DNA of 47,190 nucleotides from Bacillales bacterium (lineage in GTDB: Bacteria > Bacillota > Bacilli > Bacillales > DASSOY01), in assembly GCA_035700025.1 (NCBI GenBank), contig DASSOY010000012.1:1-47190 (forward strand), in the 5' to 3' direction. Shown here piece after piece: positions 1 through 8,246 of this stretch (position 1 is the stretch's first letter; each line of letters opens with the position of its first letter). The translations under genes were made by a program, and so were the position numbers. The notes below the pieces were generated by a model. That model searched no databases, had not been told where the DNA came from, and saw nothing but the letters and a program-made list of their open reading frames with translations.

Positions 1-20
1 CTATAAGAAAGAGGGATTCG

Positions 21-938
21 ATGAAACAAATGAAACTTGGAACAAGCGGTTTGGAAGTTGGAGAAATATCGTTAGGCTGCATGCGGATGAGCGAGCTTTC
101 CTTGAAAGATGCCGCCCACGTAATTGAAAACGCGAGGGAAGCCGGCGTCAATTTATTCGATCATGCAGACATCTATGGCGGAGGCAAATCAGAAGAAGTA
201 TTTGCCGAAGCGGTCGGCATGAATGACGATGTGCGCGAATCGATGATTTTGCAATCAAAGTGCGGCATTCGCAACGGACTTTATGATTTTTCAAAAGAAC
301 ATATTTTAAATTCGGTCGAAGGCACCTTGAAGCGTTTAAAAACCGACTACATAGACATTTTGCTTCTTCATCGCCCCGATGCACTTATGGAGCCTGAAGA
401 AGTCGCGGATGCGTTCGGCACGTTGAAAGAAAGCGGGAAAGTGCGTCATTTTGGTGTGAGTAACCATAATCCGATGCAAATGCAGTTGCTGGAGAGCGCG
501 TTGGACGACCAGTTAATCGCCAATCAAATGCAATTCAGCATCATGCATACGCCGATGATCGATGCAGGACTGAATGTGAACATGCAAAACGATCCAGCGA
601 TAGTCCGAGAAAACAGTGTACTGGAATATTGCCGTTTGCATCAGATCACGGTGCAAGCTTGGTCGCCTTTTCAATACGGCATGATCAAAGGCGCGTTCGT
701 CGGTAACGATGACTTTCCTGAGGTGAACGCAAAGCTGCAAGAATTGGCGAACAAATACGACGTGACCGATTCAGCAATCGCGATTGCTTGGATCTTGCGA
801 CACCCGGCAAAGATTTTACCCGTTGTCGGCACGATGAATCCCGATCGTTTAACTGCGATTGCAAAAGCATCTGACATCACATTGACTCGTGAAGAATGGT
901 ATGAACTTTACCGCGCAGCGGGGAATGACTTGCCGTAA
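21..938 (+). CDS. Aldo/keto reductase (YdhF-like)
   Basis: This 305-residue protein is an NAD(P)H-dependent aldo/keto reductase with a (beta/alpha)8 barrel. The N-terminal strand reads KLGTSGLEVGEISLGCM. The usual catalytic tetrad can be placed: Asp in NLFDHADIYG, Tyr in the same segment, Lys in LQSKCGIR and His in LLLHRPD. The ending with WYELYRAAGN resembles E. coli YdhF and its relatives, so a cytosolic oxidoreductase of unknown carbonyl substrate is likely. The start is the ATG behind GAAAGAGGG. A VOC-family gene follows 31 bases downstream on the same strand and may be cotranscribed. Assignment to the superfamily is secure; the substrate is not known. Confidence 0.93.
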   Translation: MKQMKLGTSGLEVGEISLGCMRMSELSLKDAAHVIENAREAGVNLFDHADIYGGGKSEEVFAEAVGMNDDVRESMILQSKCGIRNGLYDFSKEHILNSVEGTLKRLKTDYIDILLLHRPDALMEPEEVADAFGTLKESGKVRHFGVSNHNPMQMQLLESALDDQLIANQMQFSIMHTPMIDAGLNVNMQNDPAIVRENSVLEYCRLHQITVQAWSPFQYGMIKGAFVGNDDFPEVNAKLQELANKYDVTDSAIAIAWILRHPAKILPVVGTMNPDRLTAIAKASDITLTREEWYELYRAAGNDLP

Positions 939-969
939 GGCAGTTTTGTACAAGAAAAGAGGAGTCTTG

Positions 970-1356
970 ATGAAATTCACATCACCGCAGGTCAACCTTT
1001 ATATCGACAACCTGGACATCTCCAAGCAATTTTATGAGAAATTAGGGTTTTCGCTTACGTTTACGGCAGAAATGGAAGGAAAGGCCGTGCACCACGAATT
1101 GGATTTAGAAGGATTTAAACTGGGGGTCGCTACAAAGGAATCAACCGAAGCCATTCACGGACTGATCCCGGGAAGCAATTCCGGCTGTGAGCTCGTCTTC
1201 TGGACAGAAGATACCGATGCAGCCATCGAAAAACTCATTCATGAGGGAGCGACAAGATTATCCGACCCGCATGATTTTCTAAACGGAAAGCTGCGAGCCG
1301 GGTGGGTGCGAGATCCCGATGGAAATCCTATCCAAATCGTGTGTAAAAAAAGCTGA
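970..1356 (+). CDS. VOC family protein (glyoxalase/bleomycin-resistance fold)
   Basis: This 128-residue protein is a single vicinal-oxygen-chelate domain. It opens with a beta strand (PQVNLYIDNLDISKQFYEKL) and closes with the typical WVRDPDGNPIQIV. A reading frame extends upstream into the preceding gene, but the ATG at 970 has AAGAGGAG at good spacing and gives the family's usual length. Such domains chelate a metal and act in isomerase, dioxygenase or resistance reactions; the sequence alone does not say which. It lies directly behind the aldo/keto reductase and before a terminator, so the two probably form one transcription unit. Confidence 0.88.
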   Translation: MKFTSPQVNLYIDNLDISKQFYEKLGFSLTFTAEMEGKAVHHELDLEGFKLGVATKESTEAIHGLIPGSNSGCELVFWTEDTDAAIEKLIHEGATRLSDPHDFLNGKLRAGWVRDPDGNPIQIVCKKS

Positions 1357-1377
1357 ATCGTAATCATCCGAAGGATA

Positions 1378-1404
1378 AGCACCTCGCTTGCGGGGTGCTT
1401 TTTT
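1378..1404 (+). terminator. Rho-independent terminator after the VOC gene
   Basis: A ten-pair stem (AGCACCTCGC with GCGGGGTGCT, one G-U pair) with a two-base loop is followed by six T residues. It closes the aldo/keto reductase-VOC unit. Confidence 0.9.
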
Positions 1405-1548
1405 AATGATAATGATAAGGTGAAAACTGATTACGATGATCTCATTTCAATATCATTCATAACAATAAAATCATGGAAAATTTTGCACGGCATAAAGGAC
1501 GAATGAAGTGAAATCCTAAAGGTGATCGCTCAAAAAGGAGTTGTGCTG

Positions 1549-2403
1549 ATGTATTATTACAAAGAAGAATTAATTAACCCAATCATACCGGATCAGCCGG
1601 ATCCCGCAGCTGCCAAAGCGATGCAAGAAATCCTCGGCGGGCATTTTGGCGAAATGCGCACGATGATGCAGTTCTTTTTCCAAAGTTCCAATTTCAGGGG
1701 GCAGGCCAAGCCATTTCGTGATTTGCTTCGGGGGATTTTCCTTGAAGAAATCAGCCACGTGTAACTTGTTCAAAACACGATCAACCAGTTATTGACAGGA
1801 GCAGGGGAGAACAACGCAGGTGCAGCGGGCATGGATCGCGCACCACTGGATGAAGCGGTTGCACATGCCAATCCTCAGCATTTTATCGTCGGGGCGCAAA
1901 GTTCTCTCCCCGTCGACGCTGCAGGGAACCCGTGGAACGGTTCATGGGTATACAGCCACGGCAATTTGATCGGCGACTTGCTGGATAACCTCGTGCTTGA
2001 ATCCACCGGTGTACTGCAAAAATCAAGAATTTACGAAATGAGTTCAAACAAAACGTTCCGTGAAACATTGGCTTTTCTCATGGTTCGTGACAACGCCCAC
2101 CAAAACGCTTTTGCTAAGGCACTTGAAGCGCTGGGTGTCAACTGGGGACAAATATTCCCAGTCCCCAATTATGATCTCAATAAATATCCGGAATGTCAGA
2201 AGTATGTGGAAATGGGTTATCACAACGTGTTGTTCAACTTTCGAATCGACAATACACGAATCGCTGAAATTTTCCAGGGAGAGTCTCCAAGCAGAGACAA
2301 AGGAATGCTTGGCGTAACTGAACCGCCTCAAGGATATCCCGTACCGGAGATGCCGGAACTCGCCAATGAACACAGCCCGGGCTTAGTGGATATTACAAGG
2401 TAA
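1549..2403 (+). pseudogene. Manganese catalase interrupted by an in-frame TAA
   Basis: The reading frame from the ATG at 1549 (AAAAAGGAG upstream) to 2403 encodes a full-length non-heme dimanganese catalase of about 284 residues, like B. subtilis YdbD and the coat-associated CotJC. Codon 72 (1762-1764) is TAA. Relatives have Glu there, in a motif of the type EEI(S/G)HVELVQ, so a single G-to-T change explains it; the frame is unchanged on both sides. The Mn ligands in the EEISH segment lie before the stop. The remaining ligands and the C-terminal half lie after it. Unless readthrough occurs the product is a 71-residue fragment, so I annotate a recent pseudogene or a base-call error. The rest of the frame is well conserved, which argues for a very recent lesion. 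Confidence 0.88.
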
Positions 2404-2411
2404 ATGAACAA

Positions 2412-2440
2412 AAACAAGCCCTTGAGCAAAGGGCTTGTTT
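2412..2440 (+). terminator. Terminator after the manganese catalase
   Basis: A twelve-pair perfect stem (AAACAAGCCCTT with AAGGGCTTGTTT) encloses a GAGCA loop, and its 3' arm runs into a T stretch. It directly follows the stop codon at 2401-2403. Confidence 0.9.
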
Positions 2441-2598
2441 TTAATATGTATGTAAGGGAGGACACCAGGAAAGGAAAAAACCAATTGCCATTTAATTACT
2501 GTGTTTCTTATTCAATTATTGATTCCTATAATATATATTATGTTAACTAAAATGAAGATTCGCAATGGTTGTTAGCATCAAATTATTCATACGCTGTG

Positions 2599-2891
2599 TT
2601 ACTTATCTATATTTTGCCTTAACCAATTTATCAAATCAAGAGTTTCTCTTTCCCCGCCATTTAAAACGTAATATTCATCTGGCTTTGAAGTGTCGATACT
2701 TTTCATATAAATGTGTTTATCGTTCAAGTGATAAGAAATGGTTAAGTAGTCATTTAAAGGCATCTCGTTTAATTGGTGTGTTGGATGTAGTGTATTTAAC
2801 AAGGGATCCATTTTTGTTATTATTTCAAACAAGAAGTAAGCAATACTGTCGAAATGACTAGTATGAATAAATATCCTGAATGGACCTTCAT
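2599..2891 (-). pseudogene. Small lipoprotein gene broken by a frameshift
   Basis: On the minus strand an ATG at 2891 behind GGAGG begins a 23-residue peptide with a clear lipoprotein signal: a basic N-terminus, a hydrophobic stretch and the lipobox LLTSC. It then stops two codons past the lipobox. Immediately around 2826-2833 another frame opens and runs 77 codons to 2599, ending in a hydrophilic, protein-like sequence (for example DEYYVLNGGERETLDLINWL). Joining the frames gives a typical small Bacillus lipoprotein of about 97 residues. I infer a one-base indel. No family was recognised. The locus is more A+T-rich than its neighbours. Confidence 0.6.
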
Positions 2892-2983
2892 TAAGTTAAT
2901 TTACCTCCAACACCAGAAATTTGTATATTATAATAATGATATCATATATCAAAATCAACCCCTTTGTGTCGTTAAAAATAAGT

Positions 2984-3007
2984 GTCCCATTCCTATACGA
3001 ATGGGAC
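2984..3007 (-). terminator. Hairpin downstream of the propeller lipoprotein gene
   Basis: A nine-pair perfect stem (GTCCCATTC with GAATGGGAC) with a six-base loop lies 50 bases beyond the stop of the minus-strand lipoprotein gene. It is followed on that strand by a T-rich but interrupted stretch. A weak intrinsic terminator is likely. Confidence 0.55.
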
Positions 3008-3056
3008 GAAAGATTGTTTTCCATTTTTCCATTGTCGATCACTTTTACCGTAACCC

Positions 3057-4826
3057 TCAATCAATAATCATTTCTTTGCCGCTGCCGTCGAGATTCATTT
3101 GCCACCAACTTTGCGTATGACCGTTGGCATCATATTTTTGGTAATAGATGCGGCCGCCGGTAATGATTGTGCGAAATCCTTCATCGGCCAGTTTGACCTT
3201 TTGTCCGGTCGAAAGACTTTGCTTATATAAATGACGCGATTTTCTTTCTTGATAATAGAGATTATCTCCTGAAAGATTTAGGCCGGAAAAGTCTCCGCGA
3301 ACGATGCCGGTTCTGCCGGAACCATCGGGTCTCGTGCGATAAATGCCGCCGTTGGCGATGTAATAAATCCACCCATTTTGTGCCAAAAAACGGCCTACAT
3401 GGGTATCCAAGATTAAGATGCCGTCTGAAGCGTACGGGTCGATACTTGTAACAAAGAGTGTGCTGTTTCCGGGTTTTTGATAGATCAATTGATCTTGAAC
3501 GATCGTATAGAAATAAACATCCTCTTGAACTTTCGTTAATTCTTCGCCATTCTTTTTCATTTTATATAAATCATAAACGCCGTACGGATTGTTTTGATCG
3601 TAGTTCGGTTGACGAATGTCGAAATATATCCAGTTTCCGATGAGCCGAACATTCGCTACAAATGCATCTCCATATAAAAGCTGCTTGTCCGTCCCGTCCG
3701 TTCGGATACGATACAAACTTTCGTCATTGGCCCGATTGTCGTCTTTAAACGCTAAATCCACGTAATAAATCCATCCATCGGATACATTCATATCCTCAAT
3801 CATCGCATTTGGAACGATCGTTTGTTTCGTGCCGTTTTCACTAACTCTCAGGATTCCGAGTTCGTCTCTTGAATAATCGGTAAAATAAATCCAGTTCTCC
3901 ACTTTTTGAAAATGCGCGGCGTTGTTGAAATTACCGTCAGTGACCGCTTTCATGTCGTCGGTGACAAGTTCAAATTTATTCTCATTTGCGGCGTCATCTT
4001 GTAAAAGTTCTTCGTATGGTTTTGCGTTCGCAATGATTTTTTGGGGGATCTTGACTGAATTTTTGTCATTAAAAGCATTGTAATACATTTCTTTCTTAAC
4101 TTTGACGTGTGTCTTTTCATCGATTTCCAGTAATGAAGCTTGCTCATATTCGCTGTTTGTGTGCATGGAAACGATATGAAAGGTATCTCTATCGACCGCG
4201 AATTCAAAATGAAATTTTTTTAACGTGCTTTCTTCGAGGACAACTTTTTGGATTTTAGCAAGCATGGTATTTTCGGAACTCTCGAGATTTGCGATGGAGG
4301 CGATCCAAAGCGGTTTCAATGCATCATTGGTCGCGTCAACAGAAAATCTATATAGATTGGCTTCCGTCGTGAAAGTAAATAAGTCTAAGTGGCCGAGGAT
4401 CATTTTCAATTTTGATGTCTTTTTCGGTGTTTTTGCGCCTTCATTTGTTTTGAACCACTGGACCTCCTTAGATAATAAAGCCGTGGAATAATAAGTCTTA
4501 TCGTTCGTCAAGTACTCTTCAGCTGTGACCGCATCCATCTCCGGATCGTCCGGATCTTTATAGGTTTCGGTCAAATGAATGACAAAAGGATCGAATGCAA
4601 GGTCTCCTTGGAACGCTGTGTTTGTCGTATAAGCCTCTTCTCCTTCACCAACGGTTTCACTCGAATTTCCGACATAACGATATGAATGTACGTTACTCAT
4701 CGCCTGAATGGTCTTTTCAATCACTTGATGGGCATTATAGCTCGGTCGAATGAGCTTACAACCGGTGAAAAATGGCAGGATCGAACAGAGTGTAATGAAA
4801 ATCATGAATGTTTTACGAAATTGCAT
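3057..4826 (-). CDS. Lipoprotein with DUF5050-like beta-propeller C-terminus
   Basis: This 589-residue secreted lipoprotein has a signal peptide ending in a lipobox at FFTGC (Cys 23). Residues 30-280 resemble the DUF6612/LppX-like mixed alpha-beta domain seen in Bacillus lipoproteins (AHQVIEKTIQAMSNVHSYRY near its start). Residues about 295-589 consist of repeated blades of the form NWIYF/GWIYY...LYRIRTDGT, the pattern of DUF5050 six-bladed propellers. The Tyr, Trp and Asp repeats recur about every 45-50 residues. The ATG follows AAAGGACT. The protein is presumably anchored to the outer face of the membrane; a binding or sensing role is inference and no enzymatic motif is visible. It is monocistronic. 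Confidence 0.82.
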   Translation of the reverse strand: MQFRKTFMIFITLCSILPFFTGCKLIRPSYNAHQVIEKTIQAMSNVHSYRYVGNSSETVGEGEEAYTTNTAFQGDLAFDPFVIHLTETYKDPDDPEMDAVTAEEYLTNDKTYYSTALLSKEVQWFKTNEGAKTPKKTSKLKMILGHLDLFTFTTEANLYRFSVDATNDALKPLWIASIANLESSENTMLAKIQKVVLEESTLKKFHFEFAVDRDTFHIVSMHTNSEYEQASLLEIDEKTHVKVKKEMYYNAFNDKNSVKIPQKIIANAKPYEELLQDDAANENKFELVTDDMKAVTDGNFNNAAHFQKVENWIYFTDYSRDELGILRVSENGTKQTIVPNAMIEDMNVSDGWIYYVDLAFKDDNRANDESLYRIRTDGTDKQLLYGDAFVANVRLIGNWIYFDIRQPNYDQNNPYGVYDLYKMKKNGEELTKVQEDVYFYTIVQDQLIYQKPGNSTLFVTSIDPYASDGILILDTHVGRFLAQNGWIYYIANGGIYRTRPDGSGRTGIVRGDFSGLNLSGDNLYYQERKSRHLYKQSLSTGQKVKLADEGFRTIITGGRIYYQKYDANGHTQSWWQMNLDGSGKEMIID

Positions 4827-4951
4827 GGCTAGTCCTTTCTTTGCTTTTCTACAACTCAGCCAATTCTTGTCGAGCAGCTGATGAGCTGGGTAGGGTCACG
4901 TATATTATTATCGGTTGTAAACGTTAGTTTTTTGAGTTCGAAACACAAAAT

Positions 4952-4979
4952 GACCTCTCTCACAAAAGCGAGAAAGGTC
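4952..4979 (-). terminator. Terminator after the formylglycine-generating enzyme gene
   Basis: On the minus strand GACCTTTCTCGC pairs with an inverted copy ending in GAGAGGTC around a short T-rich loop, followed by ATTTTGTGTTT. It sits 25 bases beyond the stop at 5004. Confidence 0.75.
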
Positions 4980-5003
4980 TATTCCGGCCGGCTGATTCTT
5001 TTT

Positions 5004-5990
5004 TTAAAAAAACTGACGGTCTGCCGCGCAGCGAAACCCCATGTTCCCGGTTGAACTGTCCGGGGTATTAGAGCTTCGGGCCGCTGTCCGATAGCGGTTA
5101 CAGTATGATTTGTGGCAGAGATAGGATCCTCCGCGAATGACTTTGTTTGTTCCGTTTTCCGGACCTTTTGGATTGTCCCTGCCCCCTCTTTTCTGAATGC
5201 TGCGGGCGAACCAATCAGAACACCATTCCCATACATTGCCCGAGACATTATATAATCCATATCCGTTTGCGGGAAACGAATCGACCGGGGCTGTGCCGGC
5301 ATAACCATCTCGCTTCGTATTGCGATTGGGGAACTTCCCTTGCCATATGTTGCAATAATGTATGCCATCTGGTGTTAATTTGTCTCCCCAGGGATATTTC
5401 TTTTGTTCTAAACCTCCCCTTGCGGCAAATTCCCATTCGGCTTCTGTCGGCAGTCTCTTTCCCGCCCACCGGCTGTAAGCTTCGGCGTCATTCCAGGAGA
5501 CGTGGACGACCGGATGATCCATGCGGCCAGTTATATTGGAACCGGGACCTTCCGGATTTCTCCAGTTTGCTCCTGCCACGGCACACCACCACGGGGCAGA
5601 CGGGACTCTATCTCGGACTTTTCCCAGAGTATCCGAAGACAAAAAGCTGTAAAAGACAAATGACCATCCAAAAGATTCCGCTTCCGTCCGATAACCTGTC
5701 GCCTCAACGAAACGTGCAAATTGTTCATTTGTAACGGCACAGGGATCGATATAAAAAGCATCTACGTTCACCTTGCGCATTGGTCCTTCTCCGTCTGGCG
5801 GAAAGCCGTCCTTATCTTTCGTCCCCATCATGAATTCTCCACGGTTAATGAGGATCATCTTTTCTTTGTTCAAAACTCCCGTGCGAGGACTGTCGGTTTC
5901 TATTTCATCATTTATTGCTTTATGATTCGACTCTATTCTGTTCATCGATCTGCTTGCGGAACAGCAGACGGAATTATATTCACGGTTCAT
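5004..5990 (-). CDS. Formylglycine-generating enzyme (SUMF1/FGE family)
   Basis: This 328-residue protein oxidises a cysteine in client sulfatases to C-alpha-formylglycine. The FGE-sulfatase fold is complete, from [10 protein letters not shown] near residue 49 to NMGFRCAAD at the end. Both active-site cysteines of true FGEs are present in [11 protein letters not shown] (Cys 292 and Cys 297), matching human Cys336 and Cys341 in context; many related non-FGE proteins lack them. The ATG at 5990 has AAGAGGTG six bases upstream and is preferred over a GTG nine bases earlier. No signal peptide is seen, so it should act in the cytosol on the nascent sulfatase. The Cys-type sulfatase at 6779-8083 is the obvious client; the two genes are separated by a divergent oxidoreductase gene. 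Confidence 0.93.
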   Translation of the reverse strand: MNREYNSVCCSASRSMNRIESNHKAINDEIETDSPRTGVLNKEKMILINRGEFMMGTKDKDGFPPDGEGPMRKVNVDAFYIDPCAVTNEQFARFVEATGYRTEAESFGWSFVFYSFLSSDTLGKVRDRVPSAPWWCAVAGANWRNPEGPGSNITGRMDHPVVHVSWNDAEAYSRWAGKRLPTEAEWEFAARGGLEQKKYPWGDKLTPDGIHYCNIWQGKFPNRNTKRDGYAGTAPVDSFPANGYGLYNVSGNVWEWCSDWFARSIQKRGGRDNPKGPENGTNKVIRGGSYLCHKSYCNRYRTAARSSNTPDSSTGNMGFRCAADRQFF

Positions 5991-6043
5991 TACGGTCACC
6001 TCTTACGGATGCTGGATCGCGAAATTTCGTTAGGACTGATCGT

Positions 6044-6072
6044 TTGAGCAACGGTGTTTCTCGTAGTATAAT
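6044..6072 (+). promoter_or_regulatory. Sigma-A promoter for the NAD(P)H oxidoreductase
   Basis: TTGAGC and a perfect TATAAT are separated by 17 bases. Transcription would start near 6079, about 88 bases before the proposed CTG start. Confidence 0.7.
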
Positions 6073-6166
6073 CCATCCAACGAAGGTTTTCGATTCAACC
6101 TATACAAGCACGTTCCATTGCCGGTTCCATTCGAGCTGGACGGCAGGCGAACTCCCGGAGGGTATT

Positions 6167-6727
6167 CTGACAAAAATCCTGCTCATTAACGGTCATGAAT
6201 ACTATGATCATTCCAAAGGCCGTTTGAACAAGACGTTATTTAACGAGATCGGACGGGTTTTATCCGAAAAAAATTACGAACTGCAAACGTCCGTGCTTCA
6301 GGATGGCTTTGAAAAAACCGAAGAACAGGAAAAGATGAAATGGGCAGATGCCGTCATTTATCAGACGCCGATTTACAATTACAGCGTGCCGGCTCTGTTT
6401 AAAAAATATTTGGACGAGACCCATGAACACGGCGTTTACTTTCGCGGGAACACGAAAGAATACGGGAAAGGCGGCGGGTTGTTGACGGGGAAAAAGTATA
6501 TGTTTTCAGTCACCTGGAACGCCCCCTCTTCCGCATTTGACGACCGCAGTCAATTTTTCGAAGGCGGCAGTGTGGAAGACGTGTTGTTTCCGCTCCATCT
6601 CATCCATAAATACGTCGGGATGACTTATTTGAAGACGTTTTCCTGTTTTGACGTGAAAAAACATCCGGATCTCAAGAAGTATTTTTCAGAACTTCATGAG
6701 CATCTTGAGAGATATTTTCGAGTTTAA
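6167..6727 (+). CDS. NAD(P)H:quinone oxidoreductase, MdaB/flavodoxin-like, CTG start
   Basis: This 186-residue protein has a flavodoxin-like fold: a first strand KILLINGHEYY with the nucleotide-binding turn, then WADAVIYQTPIYNYSVPALFKKY, the flavin-binding signature of the MdaB/KefF/NQO2 family. It should reduce quinones or similar acceptors by two electrons in the cytosol. The start is unusual. Downstream of the TATAAT promoter the frame holds no ATG, GTG or TTG before the first strand. The best start is CTG at 6167 with GGAGG five bases upstream, giving M-T-K-I-L; ATT at 6164 is the alternative. Its end faces the sulfatase gene, and it is divergent from the FGE gene. Family assignment is firm and the start is inferred. 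Confidence 0.85.
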   Translation: MTKILLINGHEYYDHSKGRLNKTLFNEIGRVLSEKNYELQTSVLQDGFEKTEEQEKMKWADAVIYQTPIYNYSVPALFKKYLDETHEHGVYFRGNTKEYGKGGGLLTGKKYMFSVTWNAPSSAFDDRSQFFEGGSVEDVLFPLHLIHKYVGMTYLKTFSCFDVKKHPDLKKYFSELHEHLERYFRV

Positions 6728-6778
6728 CAGGTGACTTACGCCCCTTCTCTCCTCTGCCGCCTTTCGTGTTTCCTGCAA

Positions 6779-8083
6779 TTAACGTAGTTCCCGTTCTCCA
6801 GACAAAATTTCAATCGACCGTCGATATTGTGGTGAAGGAACCGGTCCGTTCAGCAACGGATCTTCGGTGTCTTCCATCCATCGCTGCAAATGTTCGAGCA
6901 TCCGGCTCAACACTTGCTCATATGCGGGATCTTCGGCAACGTTGTTTTTCTCCAGCGGATCTTTATTTAAATCAAAAAGCTCGCAATAGTTATGCGGTTT
7001 CACGAGTTCATCCAACATCACATGATAGACCGGGCTTGCCTTCGCATCAATCGGGACATCAACCGTGTCGTATGTGTTAAAATGCATGATTAATTTGTAG
7101 TCCTCCGTTCGCACGCAGCGGATCGGGTCATAGGTGGTGTGATAAGTTTTTTCTGCATAAATTTCACTTCTTGTTTCATAGTTTTCCTCGCCGGTGATTT
7201 CAAATAAAAAACTTTCGCCCTGAACGTTCTCGAGGATTTCAATTTCAAGACATTCCAACAAAGTCGGCAGCAAATCAATATGGCTGATCATGTTCGAAAT
7301 AACCTTGCCGCCGGAAAATCCAGAGTTCGGATGATGCATAATTAACGGAACTTCAATACCGGGATCGTACAAGGTTCCTTTTGCGCGCGGGAAATCCAAC
7401 CCGTGGTCAGCGGTAAAAATGACGATGGTGTTGGCGCGAAGATTTAATTCATCCAGTTTGTTCAGAATTCTGCCGACGGCATGATCAAGGGCGAAAATGT
7501 CCCCTTGCATGGCGGCAATTTCTTCATCGCTTCCTTCATAAGAAGGCAGCCATCGTGGAAGTTCCATTCCCAGCATCGCGTCCGGCTTGTTAAGCCCGTA
7601 AGGACGGTGCACTTCTTCAAATCCAATTTCTAGATAAAAAGGACGGTCGTCCGTGTTTCGCGCGTAATTTTCCAACCACTCTTCAGCGTTCGGCGCAGCT
7701 TCCGTGCTGTTTGCTCCCGGTATATGTTTCTCAAAACCTATTGTTGCGGGATTGTCGATCACGTGTTGCATCCCGATCAGTGCCGTTTGATAACCGTTGT
7801 CTTTTAAAAGACTGGCCACATGGGTTTCCCGCTCGGGAAGCGTCCATGAAAAGGGATCATGGGCAAGCCCCATAACGCCGTTATTGTGTGGATAACGCCC
7901 TGTGGCAATCGAAGCCCGCGCGGGGGAACATTGCGGAGCAGCGGAAAATACGTTTTCGAATCGCACGCCGTTTGCGGCCAGTTCATCAAGATGATCGGAT
8001 CGCACCGTCTTTGCGCCGTAACAATGCAAGTGCTGCCCGAGGTCATGGCTGATCATGAATAAGAGATTCGGTTTGTCTGCCAC
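6779..8083 (-). CDS. Cys-type sulfatase (alkaline phosphatase superfamily)
   Basis: This 434-residue hydrolase contains the sulfatase maturation motif C-S-P-A-R (Cys 52) followed by ASIATGRYPHN. The metal-binding segments are SHDLGQHLHCYG near the start and FTADHGLDFPRAKGT. The Cys would be converted to formylglycine by the FGE encoded at 5004-5990. It looks most like COG3119 enzymes of the N-sulfoglucosamine sulfohydrolase type, but the substrate cannot be read from sequence. No signal peptide is visible, so it appears cytosolic. The start is uncertain. GTG at 8083 has GGAGG seven bases upstream and gives MADKPNLLFM. The ATGs at 8116 and 8092 are alternatives, but the nearer one abuts the ribosome site. 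Confidence 0.93.
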   Translation of the reverse strand: MADKPNLLFMISHDLGQHLHCYGAKTVRSDHLDELAANGVRFENVFSAAPQCSPARASIATGRYPHNNGVMGLAHDPFSWTLPERETHVASLLKDNGYQTALIGMQHVIDNPATIGFEKHIPGANSTEAAPNAEEWLENYARNTDDRPFYLEIGFEEVHRPYGLNKPDAMLGMELPRWLPSYEGSDEEIAAMQGDIFALDHAVGRILNKLDELNLRANTIVIFTADHGLDFPRAKGTLYDPGIEVPLIMHHPNSGFSGGKVISNMISHIDLLPTLLECLEIEILENVQGESFLFEITGEENYETRSEIYAEKTYHTTYDPIRCVRTEDYKLIMHFNTYDTVDVPIDAKASPVYHVMLDELVKPHNYCELFDLNKDPLEKNNVAEDPAYEQVLSRMLEHLQRWMEDTEDPLLNGPVPSPQYRRSIEILSGERELR

Positions 8084-8246
8084 TTTCATTCCTCCAATGA
8101 AACCAAAGTCTATCATTTCCTCATGTACCTTCTATACATTCATGAGAAAATCCTCTATGAAATCAGCTCAACTTTTGCAACTTTTCATGTTTCAGCAGTT
8201 TTTTTTACGGGGAAAGGATGTAAAAAAGCCGGAAAGGAGGGTTTGG

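Noticed and set aside
1407..1420. Fur/PerR-like words (TGATAAT repeats) before the catalase
   Set aside because: Only half-sites without a proper inverted partner are present, in A+T-rich DNA.
4979..5368. 129-codon frame overlapping the FGE gene
   Set aside because: It lies in another frame of the FGE gene, which has full motifs, and shows no family features.
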